DNA from: Synanceia verrucosa
Lineage: Eukaryota > Chordata > Actinopteri > Perciformes > Synanceiidae
Reading direction: 5' to 3'
NCBI GenBank assembly: GCA_029721515.1
Contig: CM056569.1
Span: 16,485,507 to 16,549,506, forward strand
DNA length: 64,000 nt
Under the pieces are notes generated by a model that ran no database searches, was not told where the DNA came from, and saw only the letters and a list, made by a program, of their open reading frames with translations. Shown in pieces: positions 34,061 to 46,660 of this stretch (within the stretch, counting starts at the first letter, position 1; each line of letters begins with the position of its first letter). A program made the position numbers and the translations under genes.

Positions 34061-37000
34061 TATTGGATTATTATTCCATCATACTTTACTCTTTACTTTC
34101 TGAATTCTGACCATCTACCATGTGAATGTTCTGCTGAAATGGAGACTGGTCAGACCAGACAACATTTCTCCATCTTCTCTTGTCCAGTTGTGGTGATCCT
34201 GTGTGAACTGTAGCCTCAGTTTGCTGTTCTTAGCTAACAGCAGTGGCTCCAGGTGTGCTCTTCTGCTGCTCTAGTCCATCGTCTTCAACGCTCCAGTGTT
34301 GTCCTTCACTGATGATATTCTGCATTCACTGGTTTGAGGCATCAATAACAGCACAGGACACTGAACAATGTATAAAAAGGACATTATTTATTTACAAATA
34401 GATATTTTTGCAGAGTGACTCTACAGTTTCTGTAAAAGATTGTCATTCTAAAACACGGATCTGTCGTCTCTAACTTGAATTGCACAACAAGTGTGACACA
34501 GTGAGCATAAAATACATGCACATATCTGTACACGCTGTCACCAAAATAGATCTGATTACAAAATATAGAGCTCAATATAAATATCTGTGGAGTTCTGTTT
34601 CAGCAGCTCACTCACGATTCGTGTTTCACAAGTTTCTGAAAATGCACGTCTGAAATATTCCTCGTCTTGGTGTCGTGTATTAAAATAAGGGAGCCGTTAA
34701 AGCTCCACAAAAATAGACTCTGCAGTCTGTGTCGACGCTGCTCGCTGCATATTAATACAGGTTCACTGTCTCCAGCAGCAAATACTGATGTGTTGTTGCT
34801 GGCCGAGGACAGCGTTGGTGTTTCTTTTCTGTGTCTGAGGTGAAGACGGTGACAGAAAACTGAAGAGCTCCAGAAGAGACGTTAGAAAGAAACTGAAAGC
34901 CTCTTTTACAGAGAAATATGAAGATATTTGGAGGAGGTGAGCAAAGGACTCACTGGATAAAACATGAAGTAGAGGGGACAGTGGGCAGACCTGGTGAATT
35001 ATAATATAATAACAACAAAAAATATTTTTCTCCTATTCCAAAAAGGACAATATTCCTACTATACTGTTGACATGGCCAAAAAAAAAGAAATATTCCACTA
35101 TTCCTGTTTAAATGCAGCCGAGCACACTCCCCGACTATGCCTTATCAATAACTTAATAATAATAACGATAATATTTGCAAAACCGTGTGTTTCTGCTTCC
35201 TTGTGTCTTCTATTGTTCAGAAAACGACAATTTTTTTTGTATATTATTATAGCATCATCACATTAAGACATGAGGGATCTGCTGATATTATTCAGGTTTT
35301 ATGCGCATTCTTTGGGCAGGTACATATTCACAGTCTTTTTATTATCTTTTTTTACGGTTGGATTAGTGTGTGTTGAACACAAACTAACCAACAGTTCGCT
35401 GAAATGCACCTCCAAAAGAAAAGTCAACAGGTCTTGTCTGGTAAACTCGATGAAGGACTTGGATATGGGCAGGGTTTTTTTGTGCAGACATCATAACATA
35501 ACAACGTTTTTATGAAGGTGTGTAGTTAAAGGGTTGAAAGATGGAGCACACATGGCTGCGTGTAAATAGGAATATTAACGGACAAATGATTTTCATTAAC
35601 ATGTGAAAACCTAGAAATACATGGCATCAGCATCATTTGAACGTTGCAACAAATACTGTACTGTACTGACGCTGCGTTTGGGAAAACTAAATATGGAATA
35701 CAGACTGAAGGAACTTATTGACACTCAGGAATTAAAAAAAAAAAGAAACCCTCATGTTACAGAAACTCTCCAGTGAAACCCAGACTGGACCTCCAGCTCT
35801 TTAAAATGATCCATTTATGTGTGACTAAAAGTCAGTGGTGGGGCTCTACGTACAGTATATCTATAGAAGAGTAATGGGGTTCCTCCTCTTTATCGGGGTG
35901 TTATTGTGTGTAATTGAAGCTCCAGTGAAAATAAGTTAGAGTGGATTCCAGTGACTGATGACTGCTCCTCTCAGTAAAGAGCTCTGCTGCCCTCTGCTGG
36001 CAGCTTCAGGTAGGTGAAGTTCAACTCTACCTGCCAACGGTCTGTAAACATAACGAATTACCAGCCAAGAATAATTAATATACAAATACAGCCATGTTTC
36101 AAGCTGCTCACTTCCAAACAGTTCCCTCATGTAGGAATTATTGCTGAGGACCAGAGCACCCCTCCTCTTCTTCACAGTATAGCTAATACGTGTTTTTGCC
36201 TTTTTCAGTTGGTTCAGGAGCACTCAAACATGAAACATCAACAACTGTGAGAAACAAATAACATCAGAAATCATCTTCAGCTGCTCCACAGCACCAGACT
36301 AAACTAGACCAGGCTAAATAACACAATCTCAAAGATAAAAAGCCAGTGATGCACCAGGGGGACTTTGGTGTTTTCCAACCTGGACCCAATAATTTCATTC
36401 CTAACAATTCAATTTAAAAAAAAAAAAACATTTTTTTTGTTTCTGACTGAAATATTAAATATAAAAAATACATACATTCAGCTCTGTAGCTCTCTCAGTA
36501 CCACTGCTGTCCTCCTGAATCAAGTCAAAACCACCTTGAGGAGGACAAACAGAGCAGATCAAGTGATGGTCAACAACTTTCTATCATCAGATACTTCTAA
36601 AAACCATGTTAGTGGTATAAATGACAGCGTTAAGCAGCTGTCAGCTGCAGTGGTCTTCCTTAGTACTGACAGATTCTAGGACCTAAAAGTAAAAGATCAA
36701 AACAACGACTAACTTTCAGAATTCACACTAAAAGAAACTCTGTGCAAAGACAAAGGCAGACATTTCAGTCCACACAGAGTCAAAGTCTGGAGTTTAAGTG
36801 TTGGAAAATATGTCCCAATAAATCCCAAAGCTCTGGATTATACTATTATTATATATCTGAATCTGAATAAAGAGACACATTTCTGCCATTCCATGCAGCC
36901 AATGCAAAGAGGTGAATATAGGCCAGTTTGCACCAGGTGACACCAAGGTGTCCACATGTGATGGTGGGTATTTTAGCAACACAGACACTCCTGAGTAACA

Positions 37001-38433
37001 CAAAGCCAAAGGCTGCTTTAGGTGCTGTGAACGCATCATTACTCACCATGTTGAAACACCAGATTTTGAGACAGCTGCAGTGTCTCACAGCACATTATGA
37101 ATATGTTTAGTAACCCTACTTACCAGTACAGGATTTAGCTTAGCTGATATTGTGTAATGAGACACTTTAACTCTGTTCATCTGGTCCAGACCTTTACATG
37201 GACTTAAACTGCCGGTTCAGAGTATGATTCAGCCATCCCATCACCACTGAAACATGCAGAGGTATATAATCAACTGTTAACAGAAGATATCCTACAAAAC
37301 ACTGAGAGCTGCTCTACAGCAGAAATCCAGACTAAATGTGCTGCTTAAAAACAAGCCCATCATATCAAGAACGAGGTGATGTAGATTAAACTCTTGGTGA
37401 ACACTGCCTGTTCTCCAGTGAACAACCATAGAGAGAGAAAAATCCCTACGAGCCTCGACAGGCAACAACAAACAACTTTGACGATTTCCAGACACAAAGT
37501 CATTAAAAGAGTCACTCTGGTTTGTACCAAACCACACCTACACCAGCTTTTTACACCCATCTGAACACAACTAGTACTGCCTAATTTAAAACCACAAAAA
37601 CCTCACCCAAAACCTTACAGTCCAGACCTGTGGGTTAGCAGAACTCAACAGCTCAGGTCTTATCTTCACAGTTTGGGACATCATGTTGGTTAAGACAGCG
37701 AGACTTTATCCAGATGATCTGAACCTCTAGAACCAGCCTGATAATTAATTCAGTTTAACGCCAATATAAATATTTCACTGTTACCAGTTCCTGTAAAACT
37801 TCCGATGCACTGGCTAAAGTTTTATATTTTTGAATATGTACATTTGGATCCACAGCAGTAGCTGAGGTAAGGTAAGGCAGCCACAAAGATGCCGTTCAGT
37901 GTCTTGGCTTAATTAACAGTGCGTACAACTACTACCAGCACAGTAGATCAAAACTGAAGCAGGAAGTAGATGTTTACAACAGACAGGTGGTATTCATTTC
38001 ACTGCTAACACCTGCCTGACCGGACTCTTTGTGATGTCACTGTTCCCAAAGTATCTGCGATGACTTTTACTATTACTGACTGAAACGGCTGCTAAAATGA
38101 TGAAACATAAGAGCAGAGCTGTGACAGAGCAGAGACACCATTTAAAAAGACGAGGCTGGATACCAAAAAGGTGCATAACGATGCTTCATCACAGACTGAT
38201 GAGCTGATCAGCGTGAGAGGATGTGAGGAGGAGCTGTCTCCAGCTGATCGCACTGTATCAGAGCTTCATGTCATGGAAAAGCACCGACATTTAAAGGGGC
38301 TGCAGATTCCCCCACCTCTCTGTGGCAACTCAGTCCACTCAAACTGGACCTGACCTGAACTGTGACTTGGCAAAAGATAAAACCCCCTCAACTGCTTCAC
38401 CAGTGGAAGGAGGCGTGATCAGAGCAGAGTGGA
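34061..38433 (-). other. intergenic or rce1 3' UTR region
   Basis: Downstream of the rce1 stop. Some of it must be rce1 3' UTR. A candidate AATAAA signal on the minus strand lies at 34392-34387, but that would require a UTR of about 4 kb. No coding frame is recognised. Confidence 0.35.
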
Positions 38434-38663
38434 TCAGGAGAGGCAGAGGGAGCTGGGGGAGGAGGCCAGGGTGCACACAGGTGTGGGGAGGCCATAGTAG
38501 GAGGGGTCAGTGAAGGGGAAGAGGCAGAGCACGAAGAGGAGGACCCCCATCAAGTAGGAGGAGAGCACGGTGAGGCGGTGTGGGTGCTCCATCGCTGTGC
38601 TGATCGCTGGAAAGCCCATGTAGTTACAGAAGGAGTGACAGAGCACCGGACCCACCAGGTGAC
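38434..38663 (-). CDS. rce1: rce1 coding exon 8 with stop
   Basis: Encodes residues 247-322 and the stop. It contains HLVGPVLCHSFCNYMGFP (H256, N260) followed by a last hydrophobic span and a short serine-rich tail. The acceptor is ttgcag|GT. Confidence 0.93.
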
Positions 38664-41600
38664 CTGCAACACACAGAGGTTCAGCTGAACCAGCTGCGAC
38701 ACCAGGTTCAGTTTGGTTCTGCACAAATTGTCTGCACTGAGAGCCTAATGAGGGCAGGGCAGCACAAGAACCAAGAGCTACTACTTATCATGTTATATAC
38801 TGTGTGTGTGTTATGCCAAAAGTATTCGCTCACCTGCCTTGACTCACATATGAATTTAAGTGACATCCCATTCCTAATCCATAGGGTTCAATATGACGTC
38901 GGTCCACCCTTTGCAGCTATAACAGCTTCAACTCTTCAGGGAAGGCTGTCCACAAGGTTTAGTGTGAGTGTGTTTATGGGAATTTTTGACCGTTCTTCCA
39001 GAAGTGTGTTTGTGAGGTCACACACTGATGTTAGATGAGAAGGCCTGGCTCTCAGTCTCTGCTCTAATTCATCCCAAAGGTGTTCTATCAGGTTGAGGTC
39101 AGGACTCTGTGCAGGCCAGTCAAGTTCATCCACACCAGACTCTGTCATCCATGTCTTTATGGACCTTGCTTTGTCACTGGTGCACAGTCATGTTGGAAGA
39201 GGAAGGGGCCAGCTCCAAACTGTTCCCACAAAGTTGGGAGCATGGAATTGTCCAAAATGTCTTGGTATGCTGAAGCATTCAGAGTTCCTTTCACTGGAAC
39301 TAAGGGGCCAAGCCCAGCTCCTGAAAAACAACCCCACACCATAATCCCCCCTCCACCAAACTTTACACTTGGCACAGTGCAGTCCGACAAGTATCGTTCT
39401 CCTGGCAACCTCCTGTTCTAGAGTCCAGTGGCGGCGTGCTTTACACCACTGCATCCAACGCTTTGCATTGCACTTGGTGATGTATGGCTTGGATGCAGCT
39501 GCTCGGACATGGAAACCCATTCCATGAAGCTCTCTGTGCACTGTTCTTGAGCTAATCTGAAGGCCACATGAAGTTTGGAGGTCTGTAGTGATTGACTCTG
39601 CAGAAAGTTGGAGACCTCTTCACACTATGTGCCTCAGCATCCACTGACCCCGCTCCATCAGTTTACGTGGTCTACCACTTTGTGGCTGAGTTGCTGTCGT
39701 TCCCAAACACTTCCACGTTCTTATAATACAGCTGACAGTTGACTGTGGAATATTTAGGAGTGAGGAAATTTCACGACTGGATTTGTTGCACAGGTGGCAT
39801 CCTATCACAGTTCCACGCTGGAATTCACTGAGCTCCTGAGAGCGACCCATTCTTTCACAAATGTTTGTAAAAGCAGTCTGCATGCCTAGCTGCTTAATTT
39901 TATACACCTGTGGTCATGGAAGTGATTGGAACACCTGATTCTGATTATTTGGATGGATGAGCGAATTCTTTTGGCAATATAGTGTATATACACACACACA
40001 CTCATATACCTTCATCTGCATGTGTTTATTTGTGGATCAACAAGGTATCCTTCTCTGAATCGTAACCAAAGCTACTCACCTGTTCTGATGAAGATGAAGG
40101 CAGTGTAGGCCCCGAACACCGCTGTGTAGGAGAACTGGAACACTGTGGTACAGCAGACACAAACAGTCATCTTCCTCCTACAGCTTCATGGTGTCATAGA
40201 GTCATAAATTCATGAACACACCTCAGCTGCTCTCACCTGCAGAGAGGAAGATGCCTGACAGCGTCCCCTGTCTGAACCTCAGCAGCTCGATCACATGGTG
40301 GAAGTGAGCTGGAGGAGAGACGACAGCGTTAAGACAGCTGTGCAACAAAGGTTAGGATGTAGCCGCCATGAATCACCTGAAAAACCTGTAACTCTATAAA
40401 CCATATTGCTGTAAGGATAACAGCGTGCAAATTCTCCATAAACATCAGCCTACTTTCACTTTTGGGCTTCCTGCTTTACCCCACCCACACGTTTACCGTC
40501 CAATGGTTGAACGACCTTGGCACGTGTTCATTCTGGTCCTGCTGCAATTAATCACAGTGTGAAATCGAAACCGCACTAAAAAGAAATAAATAAATAATTT
40601 GGTCTGGACCGTCCTAGTGTGAATATGCCCTTAGTATCCCTGCTATCATTTTGTCACTGACTTTGACAGCATCTCCTGGCCTCATCCTGAGAGGATCATA
40701 CTCTGTGTTGTGTTGTGTTAGTTACTGCAAAACAGCAACTAGTTACTTCATTCAAAGAGTAACTCAAATACTTTGCTGATTACATGCACCAAAAAGTAAT
40801 GTGTTACCGTAAAAAGTAACTTTTTAGTTCCTCTTTAGGACCCTGGGGAGTGAGAGTTTGTTTTATGGTGTGTTCACTGGAAGTCAGAACTTGGAGCTCA
40901 GATCATCTTAACCTCAAAGTTTAGTGCTCCCAGCTCTTCCAGCCTTACAGACGTACAACAAAACATGTAGCTACTGTTTACATCAGTGGTAGAGAGCCGA
41001 CTTCACAGGTGATTCTGATTTAAATTCTGACTTGAAGTTTGGAAATTCCGACATTTGTGTACAACTTGAATGCACCAAATCACAGAAACGCTGGGCTCCC
41101 AGTGCTGCTTCAATGACATTACTCCTGTTTTACTGGTGATGTTTGTCTCCTTATGCTGGGAAAGTGGGGGGACGGCTCAGAGTCACTCTGAATCTGAAGG
41201 GGACATGTCCCCTCTGTCCATAGAGACATCTGAGAGCACGAATGAAAGCAATTTGAATCCATCAACGTAACACATTACTGCCCAACACTGATTGTACTAC
41301 ATATTTAAACATGGTAGCTGGATCACACACGGTCGATTTTAGCTAAGCAGTAAACTAAAATATGATACTGAAAATGTCTGAGCAGAGGAGGAGACATTAA
41401 TATAACTGATGTTGGTTCATAATTGACACTGATTGGTTGTTTTAGTTGGGGGGTCAGTGAAAACTTGCAGATATCATGATTTCTGTCACAAATAATCTCA
41501 TGCAGTTCAGTCAAGATGGATGTAATAAATGTGCCAGAGGCAGAACTCACCAACTCCAAAGAAGAGGGGGCAGGTGAAGATGGCAGTGAGAGGACCAGCA

Positions 41601-44364
41601 CAGGGCACCAGCATGGGCAGCATGCAGGCCCTGAACACCAGCTCCTCTGTTAACGGAGCCACCACCTGGTTCCTCAACCAGCGCATGTCACTGAGACACA
41701 ACGTCCAGAACCACGGGTCTGCAGGAGGACACAGGCTGACAGTAACATTCAGCTCATATGATGGATGGACAACACAGTGAAGGTGGATGGAGATCTGTGC
41801 GAAAATGCTCCAGAATCTATTTTTTATGTCATCAGAAAAAAGGAGGTCAAAACAGCATGTTAGCTGTCTCACCCAAAGCCACCCTGATGCCATCCAAAAA
41901 GCTCCAGGGACAGTCCATAGCCAACTGCATGAGAGGGCCCAGAAACAGGACCTGCAGGACAGACACAGGACAGACAAGAGGCTGGGTCAGACTGACCACA
42001 AGAAGCAGCATTTCACTACAATATGTGACCACTTTGTACATTAAGAACATGATGTATTTATGGTAAACAAGAAAACCCACCACATACTAGCTGCATATGT
42101 GAGCATCTGAGATGTTACACCCTGTTTAAGCTCAAGTTCAATGAAAACTGAGGAAAGTCGCTTTATTCTTATATACACAGTTTTAAAAAAATCAGAGCAG
42201 CAGCATCATCTCCTTCACTTTAACTGGAATCTTCAGTCACCGTTTTGGAACCAAATTTGATCCAGAACACTGGAATTCACTGAGAATTCAGAAAATTAAT
42301 CCAGAATAACAAACAAGCACTAAAACACATTTTTCTGTTCAGCAATGACAGCAAATAATTGAAGAATTTAACATCTCTATCAAAATCTAATAATGATGTG
42401 CTTTGACATTTTTCTACGACAGTAAATTTTAAAATTTAGAGATAAAAACAGTAATATTTTAGCATTGTTCAACCATATGGGTGAGTCACTATCTTACTAT
42501 CTTATTGAAAAATGTGTTTTCCATAGTTCAACCTGTTTGAGCAAACGCTGCCATTTGTTTGCAGTATGTTATGCCAAAAAAGTCCAGTAGAGTTAGTCTG
42601 CTCACACCAAGTTAGCAACAACGACGTCACTGCTGACATGAGGAATTTCAAAAGGTAAGTTAATACTTTTCAGCATATCATAGTATCAAAGGTTTCATTG
42701 AACATATTTGTGTAACTTGCATACAATAAAAGGGTCTAATAATTTTTGAAAACACAAAACTACACTGGCCTCCAGAACCACTGCAGCTGCTATGTATGCT
42801 GAGTGTGCTGATAAGAGGCTGAATCAGCCAAACAAGCGATAACTGCTGTTTTCAGAGCACCTGCCTTCACACCACACAGTATGTTAGCAGTTTAAAAACA
42901 CTCTGTCCTGTCATAAGAAAGGTCCTCACAGCTAAGGCTGAGAGCAACTTTATTTAAAGTGATGTTTGGTGGCTAAGCTCTGCTTATAATTTGACCAATA
43001 ACTGACTTCTGTCAATGAACCATCACTGATGGTTAGTATGCATAGAAGAAAGAAAAACAGTAAAAAAAAAAATTTCTTGGATGTATCCAGAACATTTGAC
43101 AGCCATTTTCAGTCTGTACATGGATGATCTGTCCAGACAGTCAAACCAGCGTAGAACTGGATATATGATGGGAGAGAGGCTGATCAATCAGCTGGTATAT
43201 ACTCATGGTCTGCCCACTAGTGCTGCTATGCAGCAACTGCTTAGAATCTGTTCCTGCTTCAGTATGCAGTATGATATCATGTTTCATTGAAAAAGAGTGT
43301 TATTTTAACTAGGAAAACCAAGGACTTTCATTCTACACAGCACACCTGTGGTGCAGGTACAGTGACACAAAAATGTATGTCGCTCTTGTGGAAGCACTGG
43401 AGTAGATGTTTGAGTTTTTCAACCTGTTTGTGTGTAAGTAAGTGAGTAAGGAAGTAAGGAAATAAGTAAGTAATTAAGGAAGCAAGTAGGAAGTAAGGAA
43501 AGAAGTAAGGAAGTAAGGAAGTAAGGAAGGAAGTGGAAAGTAAAGCAGAAGTAAGGAAGTAGGTAAGGAAGTAAGTAGGAAGTAAGGAAGTACGTGAGGA
43601 AGTAAGTAAGGAAGTAAAAAGGGAAGCAAGCAGTCAGCCAGTCTATCTATCTATCTATCTATCACAGAGGCTCTGTGTCTTACCATGGTGAGCATCAGAG
43701 GAAGTAGGATGGCAGGAATAAGGCCTTCAAAGCGAATCCCCATGAGAGCCAGTAAAGATGGGCCAGACTGACACAAAAAAAAAAAACAAAAAACAGACTC
43801 AGGTTCAGTTGCAAAGTGTCACACAGACACAACAGACTTTCACAGCCAAATGAGGAAGTGTAGCCGTCAGGTGTGGGTCAGTGTTTCAGAGACATGGACT
43901 CACTCTGACACCTGTGAATTCTCTCCATGTCCACACAAAGAGAGGCGACAGGCCCGACACGATGAGCACACTGGTGAAGCGTCTCTTTATCACAGCTGGG
44001 TGATCCCTGAGAAAAGACCAGTACGCACAATTATCACACATATTTATCACGCCAGGCCGAGCTTACAGCGGTCACATACTACCAGACATACTTTTTGTGT
44101 AATTAATTTTGACTGTATCTATTAGTAATATTAACAATGAAAAAAACATTACAATAAACATTACAATATGTACTAAATAAAAAGGGTGGAATATATATAC
44201 ACACATATATATATGTGTATATACGAATATATATACGTACATATATACATACATATATACACACATATACATACATATATACATATATACATACATATAT
44301 ACATACATATATACACATATATACACACGTGTATGTGTATATATATATATATATATACACATAC

Positions 44365-44403
<39 letters not shown>

Positions 44404-44501
44404 CATATGTATATATACATTATACATATATACGTATATATACATACATACATATATACACATATATATATACATAGTATGTGTATATATATATATACAT
44501 A

Positions 44502-44532
<31 letters not shown>

Positions 44533-45079
44533 AGATATGTATATATACGTATACATATATACGATATATATACATACATACATATATACACATATATATA
44601 TATACACGTGTATGTGTATATATATATATATGTGTATATATGTATGTATGTATATATACGTATACATGTATACGATATATACATACATACATATATACAC
44701 ATATATATATATACACGTGTATGTGTATATATATATACATACACGTGTGTATACATATATACATATATGTATATATGTATATATGTGTATACATATATAA
44801 TATATATATACATACATACATATATACACATATATATATATACACGTGTATGTGTATATATATATATACATACGTGTGTATACATATATACATATATACA
44901 AGATATGTATATATACGTATACATATATACGTATATATACATACATACATATATACACATATATATATACACGTGTATGTGTATATATATATACATACAC
45001 GATGTGTATACATATCTGTGATATATATATATAGATATATATTTATATATTTATATATATACACACACACACACACATA

Positions 45080-45160
<81 letters not shown>

Positions 45161-46467
45161 GCCATTTTTTTCCAATAACTAATTTTCAGTATTTTACACA
45201 GCAGTAAACACAACAGTTTTCTAATAATTAATAACAATTTAAAAGCCATGTCCATAGTCCAGAAAAATACATTTGTTTAAATGACATTGACTGAGTTTGA
45301 GTAAAATGAACATTTTTATTTCATTCTATAAAGTGCTGACAACATTTCTCTCAAATTTGAATTTAAAATATTGCCATTTAGAGCATCTATCTGTAGAAAA
45401 TGACAACTGGTCAAAACAACCAAAAAAAAGAGGCAGTGTTTCCAGACCTCAAATAATGCAAAGAAAACATGTTCATATTCATTTTTAAACAACACAGCAC
45501 TAATATTTTAACTTGGGAAGAGATTAGAAATCATTATTGATGGGATAATTTCAATCTTTAATCACAGCAGTGATTTTTATAATCTTCCTCATAAAAGAAC
45601 ATTTAGTTCAGGTGATCACCTGATCAGTGTCTCATTAAGTAGAATGACATTGTGTTGGCTTATGCTGGAATCGAACAAACACTGGAATGGACTGGCTGCC
45701 AAAGATGTAGAGATGTCTATATTTGTGAGAGTGGGCTCTTATTTTTTCTCCAGACCTGTATATCCTGGAAGTATTATTTCAGTATAAAAGCACAGGTTGA
45801 TGTGGATAGCAACTGCCAAACTCACACTGCAACTTATTTGGTTCTTAACAAGATTAAAAACAAAAAAAAAACTTAAGACGTGTTAGATAATTTATCTTGT
45901 TTTCGAAGTTAATTTCTTATAAAGTGTTCAACTTTACACCATCATCTTAAAGACACTTTATTAAGTGAAATTGTCTTGCTGCATGGACAGATCATTTCAC
46001 TTGTTTTGAGGACCATTTTCATCAGATTTAGTGGTTTTATCTCGTTTTTAGACATACATTTTTACAGTGCAGTGCTGTATGGGCAGTTACATAAACAATA
46101 TAGCATAAGAGTAGCTACTGCTAATGTTGTCTCTAACCGGTTAGTCCGGTCACGGTGCCACCTTGTCATGTTTGAGTTCAATGTAAAGCCCATTGAGCGA
46201 AATGGACGGGTAAATATAGCCTAGTACAACTGAACCACTGAGAAAAGAGCAATAAAACCACACAGAGTGTAGCTATCACCCGTTGTGCTGGGCTCACCTC
46301 GGCAGGTCGCTCCTCCACACGTATAAACTCCCCACATAGGAGCACGCCAGCAGCAGACAGGACAGCACTGACACCGAGCACAAACCGTCTGGAGGTACGA
46401 AGTCGCCATTGCCGTGTTTCGCCGCCTCTGACAGGATGTTTAGCGGTAAATCCTCCTCCTCTGCCAT
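38434..46467 (-). CDS. rce1: CAAX prenyl protease 2 (RCE1), complete, 8 coding exons
   Basis: RCE1 is an ER-membrane intramembrane protease that removes the last three residues of farnesylated or geranylgeranylated CAAX proteins such as Ras, before carboxyl methylation. Coding exons, in transcript order: 46467-46298, 44006-43904, 43767-43684, 41951-41873, 41718-41551, 40308-40237, 40142-40080 and 38663-38434. All introns are GT-AG, phases agree, and the joined length is 969 nt (322 residues plus stop); human RCE1 is about 329. Family hallmarks seen: a hydrophobic N-terminal segment around residues 29-50, DHPAVIKRRF after the first splice, the glutamate motif PLTEELVFR (E170/E171), HFHH (203-206) and CHSFCNYMGFP with H256 and N260. 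The start ATG has G at -3 and G at +4. An ATG 14 codons upstream in the same frame is possible, but MAEEED fits better. No lesion is seen. Introns carry a Tc1 remnant, a LINE fragment and a long TA/CA repeat. Identification is by remembered family sequence. Confidence 0.96.
38797..39990 (-). mobile_element. Tc1-like transposon, lineage B, in rce1 intron 7
   Basis: The ends show related inverted repeats containing GCCAAAAGNATTCGCTCA (left near 38814, complement near 39975), next to TA-rich sequence. On the minus strand the start MGRSQELSEFQRGTVIG (39850) gives the first HTH, followed by QSTVSCIIRTWK and SGRPRK. Later pieces are FGGGGIMVWGCFSGAG and ELDWPAQSPDLNLIEHLWDEL. An internal deletion removes most of the WSNESYFSIW region seen in the 15-kb copy, and frameshifts abolish coding. 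It lies in the same orientation as rce1, between exons 7 and 8. Confidence 0.85.
40080..40142 (-). CDS. rce1: rce1 coding exon 7
   Basis: Encodes residues 226-246 plus one base (VFQFSYTAVFGAYTAF...). The acceptor is ccacag|TG and the donor ACAG|gtgagt. Confidence 0.92.
40237..40308 (-). CDS. rce1: rce1 coding exon 6, histidine motif
   Basis: Encodes the end of Ala202 and residues 203-225, beginning HFHHVIELLRFRQ. This is the conserved FxxxH-type active-site region of the family. The acceptor is ctccag|CT and the donor GCAG|gtgaga. Confidence 0.93.
40702..41291. mobile_element. non-autonomous DNA element, possibly hAT-like, copy 2 (rce1 intron 5)
   Basis: Same family as 11146-11898 but about 160 bases shorter, ending GTAACACATTACTGCCCAAC. 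It lies in rce1 between exons 5 and 6. Confidence 0.55.
41551..41718 (-). CDS. rce1: rce1 coding exon 5, catalytic glutamate motif
   Basis: Encodes residues 146-201. It holds DMRWLRNQVVAPLTEELVFR with the paired glutamates E170/E171 of the ABI/CAAX protease family, then CMLPML and FTCPLFFGV. The acceptor is cctgcag|AC and the donor GTTG|gtgagt. Confidence 0.94.
41873..41951 (-). CDS. rce1: rce1 coding exon 4
   Basis: Encodes residues 120-145 plus one base (VLFLGPLMQLAMDCP...). The acceptor is cctgcag|GTC and the donor TTTGG|gtgaga. Confidence 0.92.
42230..42390. repeat. dispersed repeat family D, inverted copy (rce1 intron 3)
   Basis: Contains CAGAACACTGGAATTCACTG and TTTCTGTTCAGCAATGACAG, the complement of 21590-21730. 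Confidence 0.55.
43081..43290 (+). pseudogene. LINE reverse transcriptase fragment (rce1 intron 3)
   Basis: Reads FSLYMDDLSRQSNQRRTG, then GERLINQLVYTHGLPTSAAM and QQLLRICSCFSMQYDIMF. This matches the palm of a non-LTR reverse transcriptase, with the catalytic YADD degraded to YTHG. No 5' or 3' continuation is seen. It is antisense to rce1. Confidence 0.65.
43434..43640. repeat. (AAGT/AAGG)n tetranucleotide repeat (rce1 intron 3)
   Basis: Interrupted AAGTAAGGAAGT units over about 200 bases. Confidence 0.85.
43648..43672. repeat. (TATC)n microsatellite
   Basis: Five to six TATC units ten bases upstream of rce1 exon 3 on the plus strand. Confidence 0.8.
43684..43767 (-). CDS. rce1: rce1 coding exon 3
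   Basis: Twenty-eight codons, phase 0 at both ends (residues 92-119), SGPSLLALMG to LLPLMLTM, a hydrophobic span. The acceptor is gtgtcag|TCT and the donor ATG|gtaaga. Confidence 0.92.
43904..44006 (-). CDS. rce1: rce1 coding exon 2
   Basis: Completes Arg57 and encodes residues 58-91, beginning DHPAVIKRRFTSVL. The acceptor is ctcag|GG and the donor AGA|gtgagt. An alternative GT ten bases earlier in the exon would break the frame with exon 3. Confidence 0.92.
44186..45170. repeat. long TA/CA/TG composite microsatellite (rce1 intron 1)
   Basis: About 980 bases of alternating purine-pyrimidine sequence. Inside, the block ACACGTGTATGTGTATAT recurs near 44604, 44713, 44842 and 44969, so there is a higher-order unit of roughly 110-130 bases. 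Apparent long frames of Tyr-Ile repeats here are artefacts. Confidence 0.93.
46298..46467 (-). CDS. rce1: rce1 coding exon 1
   Basis: Encodes residues 1-56 plus two bases of Arg57. It has an acidic start (MAEEEDLP), then a hydrophobic segment running into CSYVGSLYVW, the first membrane span of the family. The donor is CCGAG|gtgagc. Confidence 0.93.
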
Positions 46468-46660
46468 AACGACCGCCGGTTGAAACTCAAGCAAACAACT
46501 ACTCGGCACCGGGGCGGTTGGTGAACCATCTAACGGGATAAAACATCCACCAACATACCGTGTTCAGTAGTTAATAACCTCCTTTCCAAATCGAGCTAAC
46601 GGTACTAGCTAGAGCGATAGCTTCTGTGGCGCTTCTTAATGACGTCATCAAATGTCGCTT
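46468..46660 (-). promoter_or_regulatory. presumed rce1 5' UTR and core promoter
   Basis: The sequence just upstream of the rce1 ATG. A perfect palindromic CRE-type site, TGACGTCA, sits at 46640-46647, about 175 bases from the start codon. No TATA box is evident. The transcription start is not determined; the regulatory role is inference from position. Confidence 0.4.

Noticed and set aside
34384..38433. A 4-kb rce1 3' UTR ending at the AATAAA near 34390
   Set aside because: The signal alone is too weak in AT-rich DNA; kept only as a possibility in the region note.
44103..45175. Long Tyr/Ile-repeat reading frames of up to 297 codons on both strands
   Set aside because: They are products of the TA/CA microsatellite, occur in several frames at once, and have no domain content.
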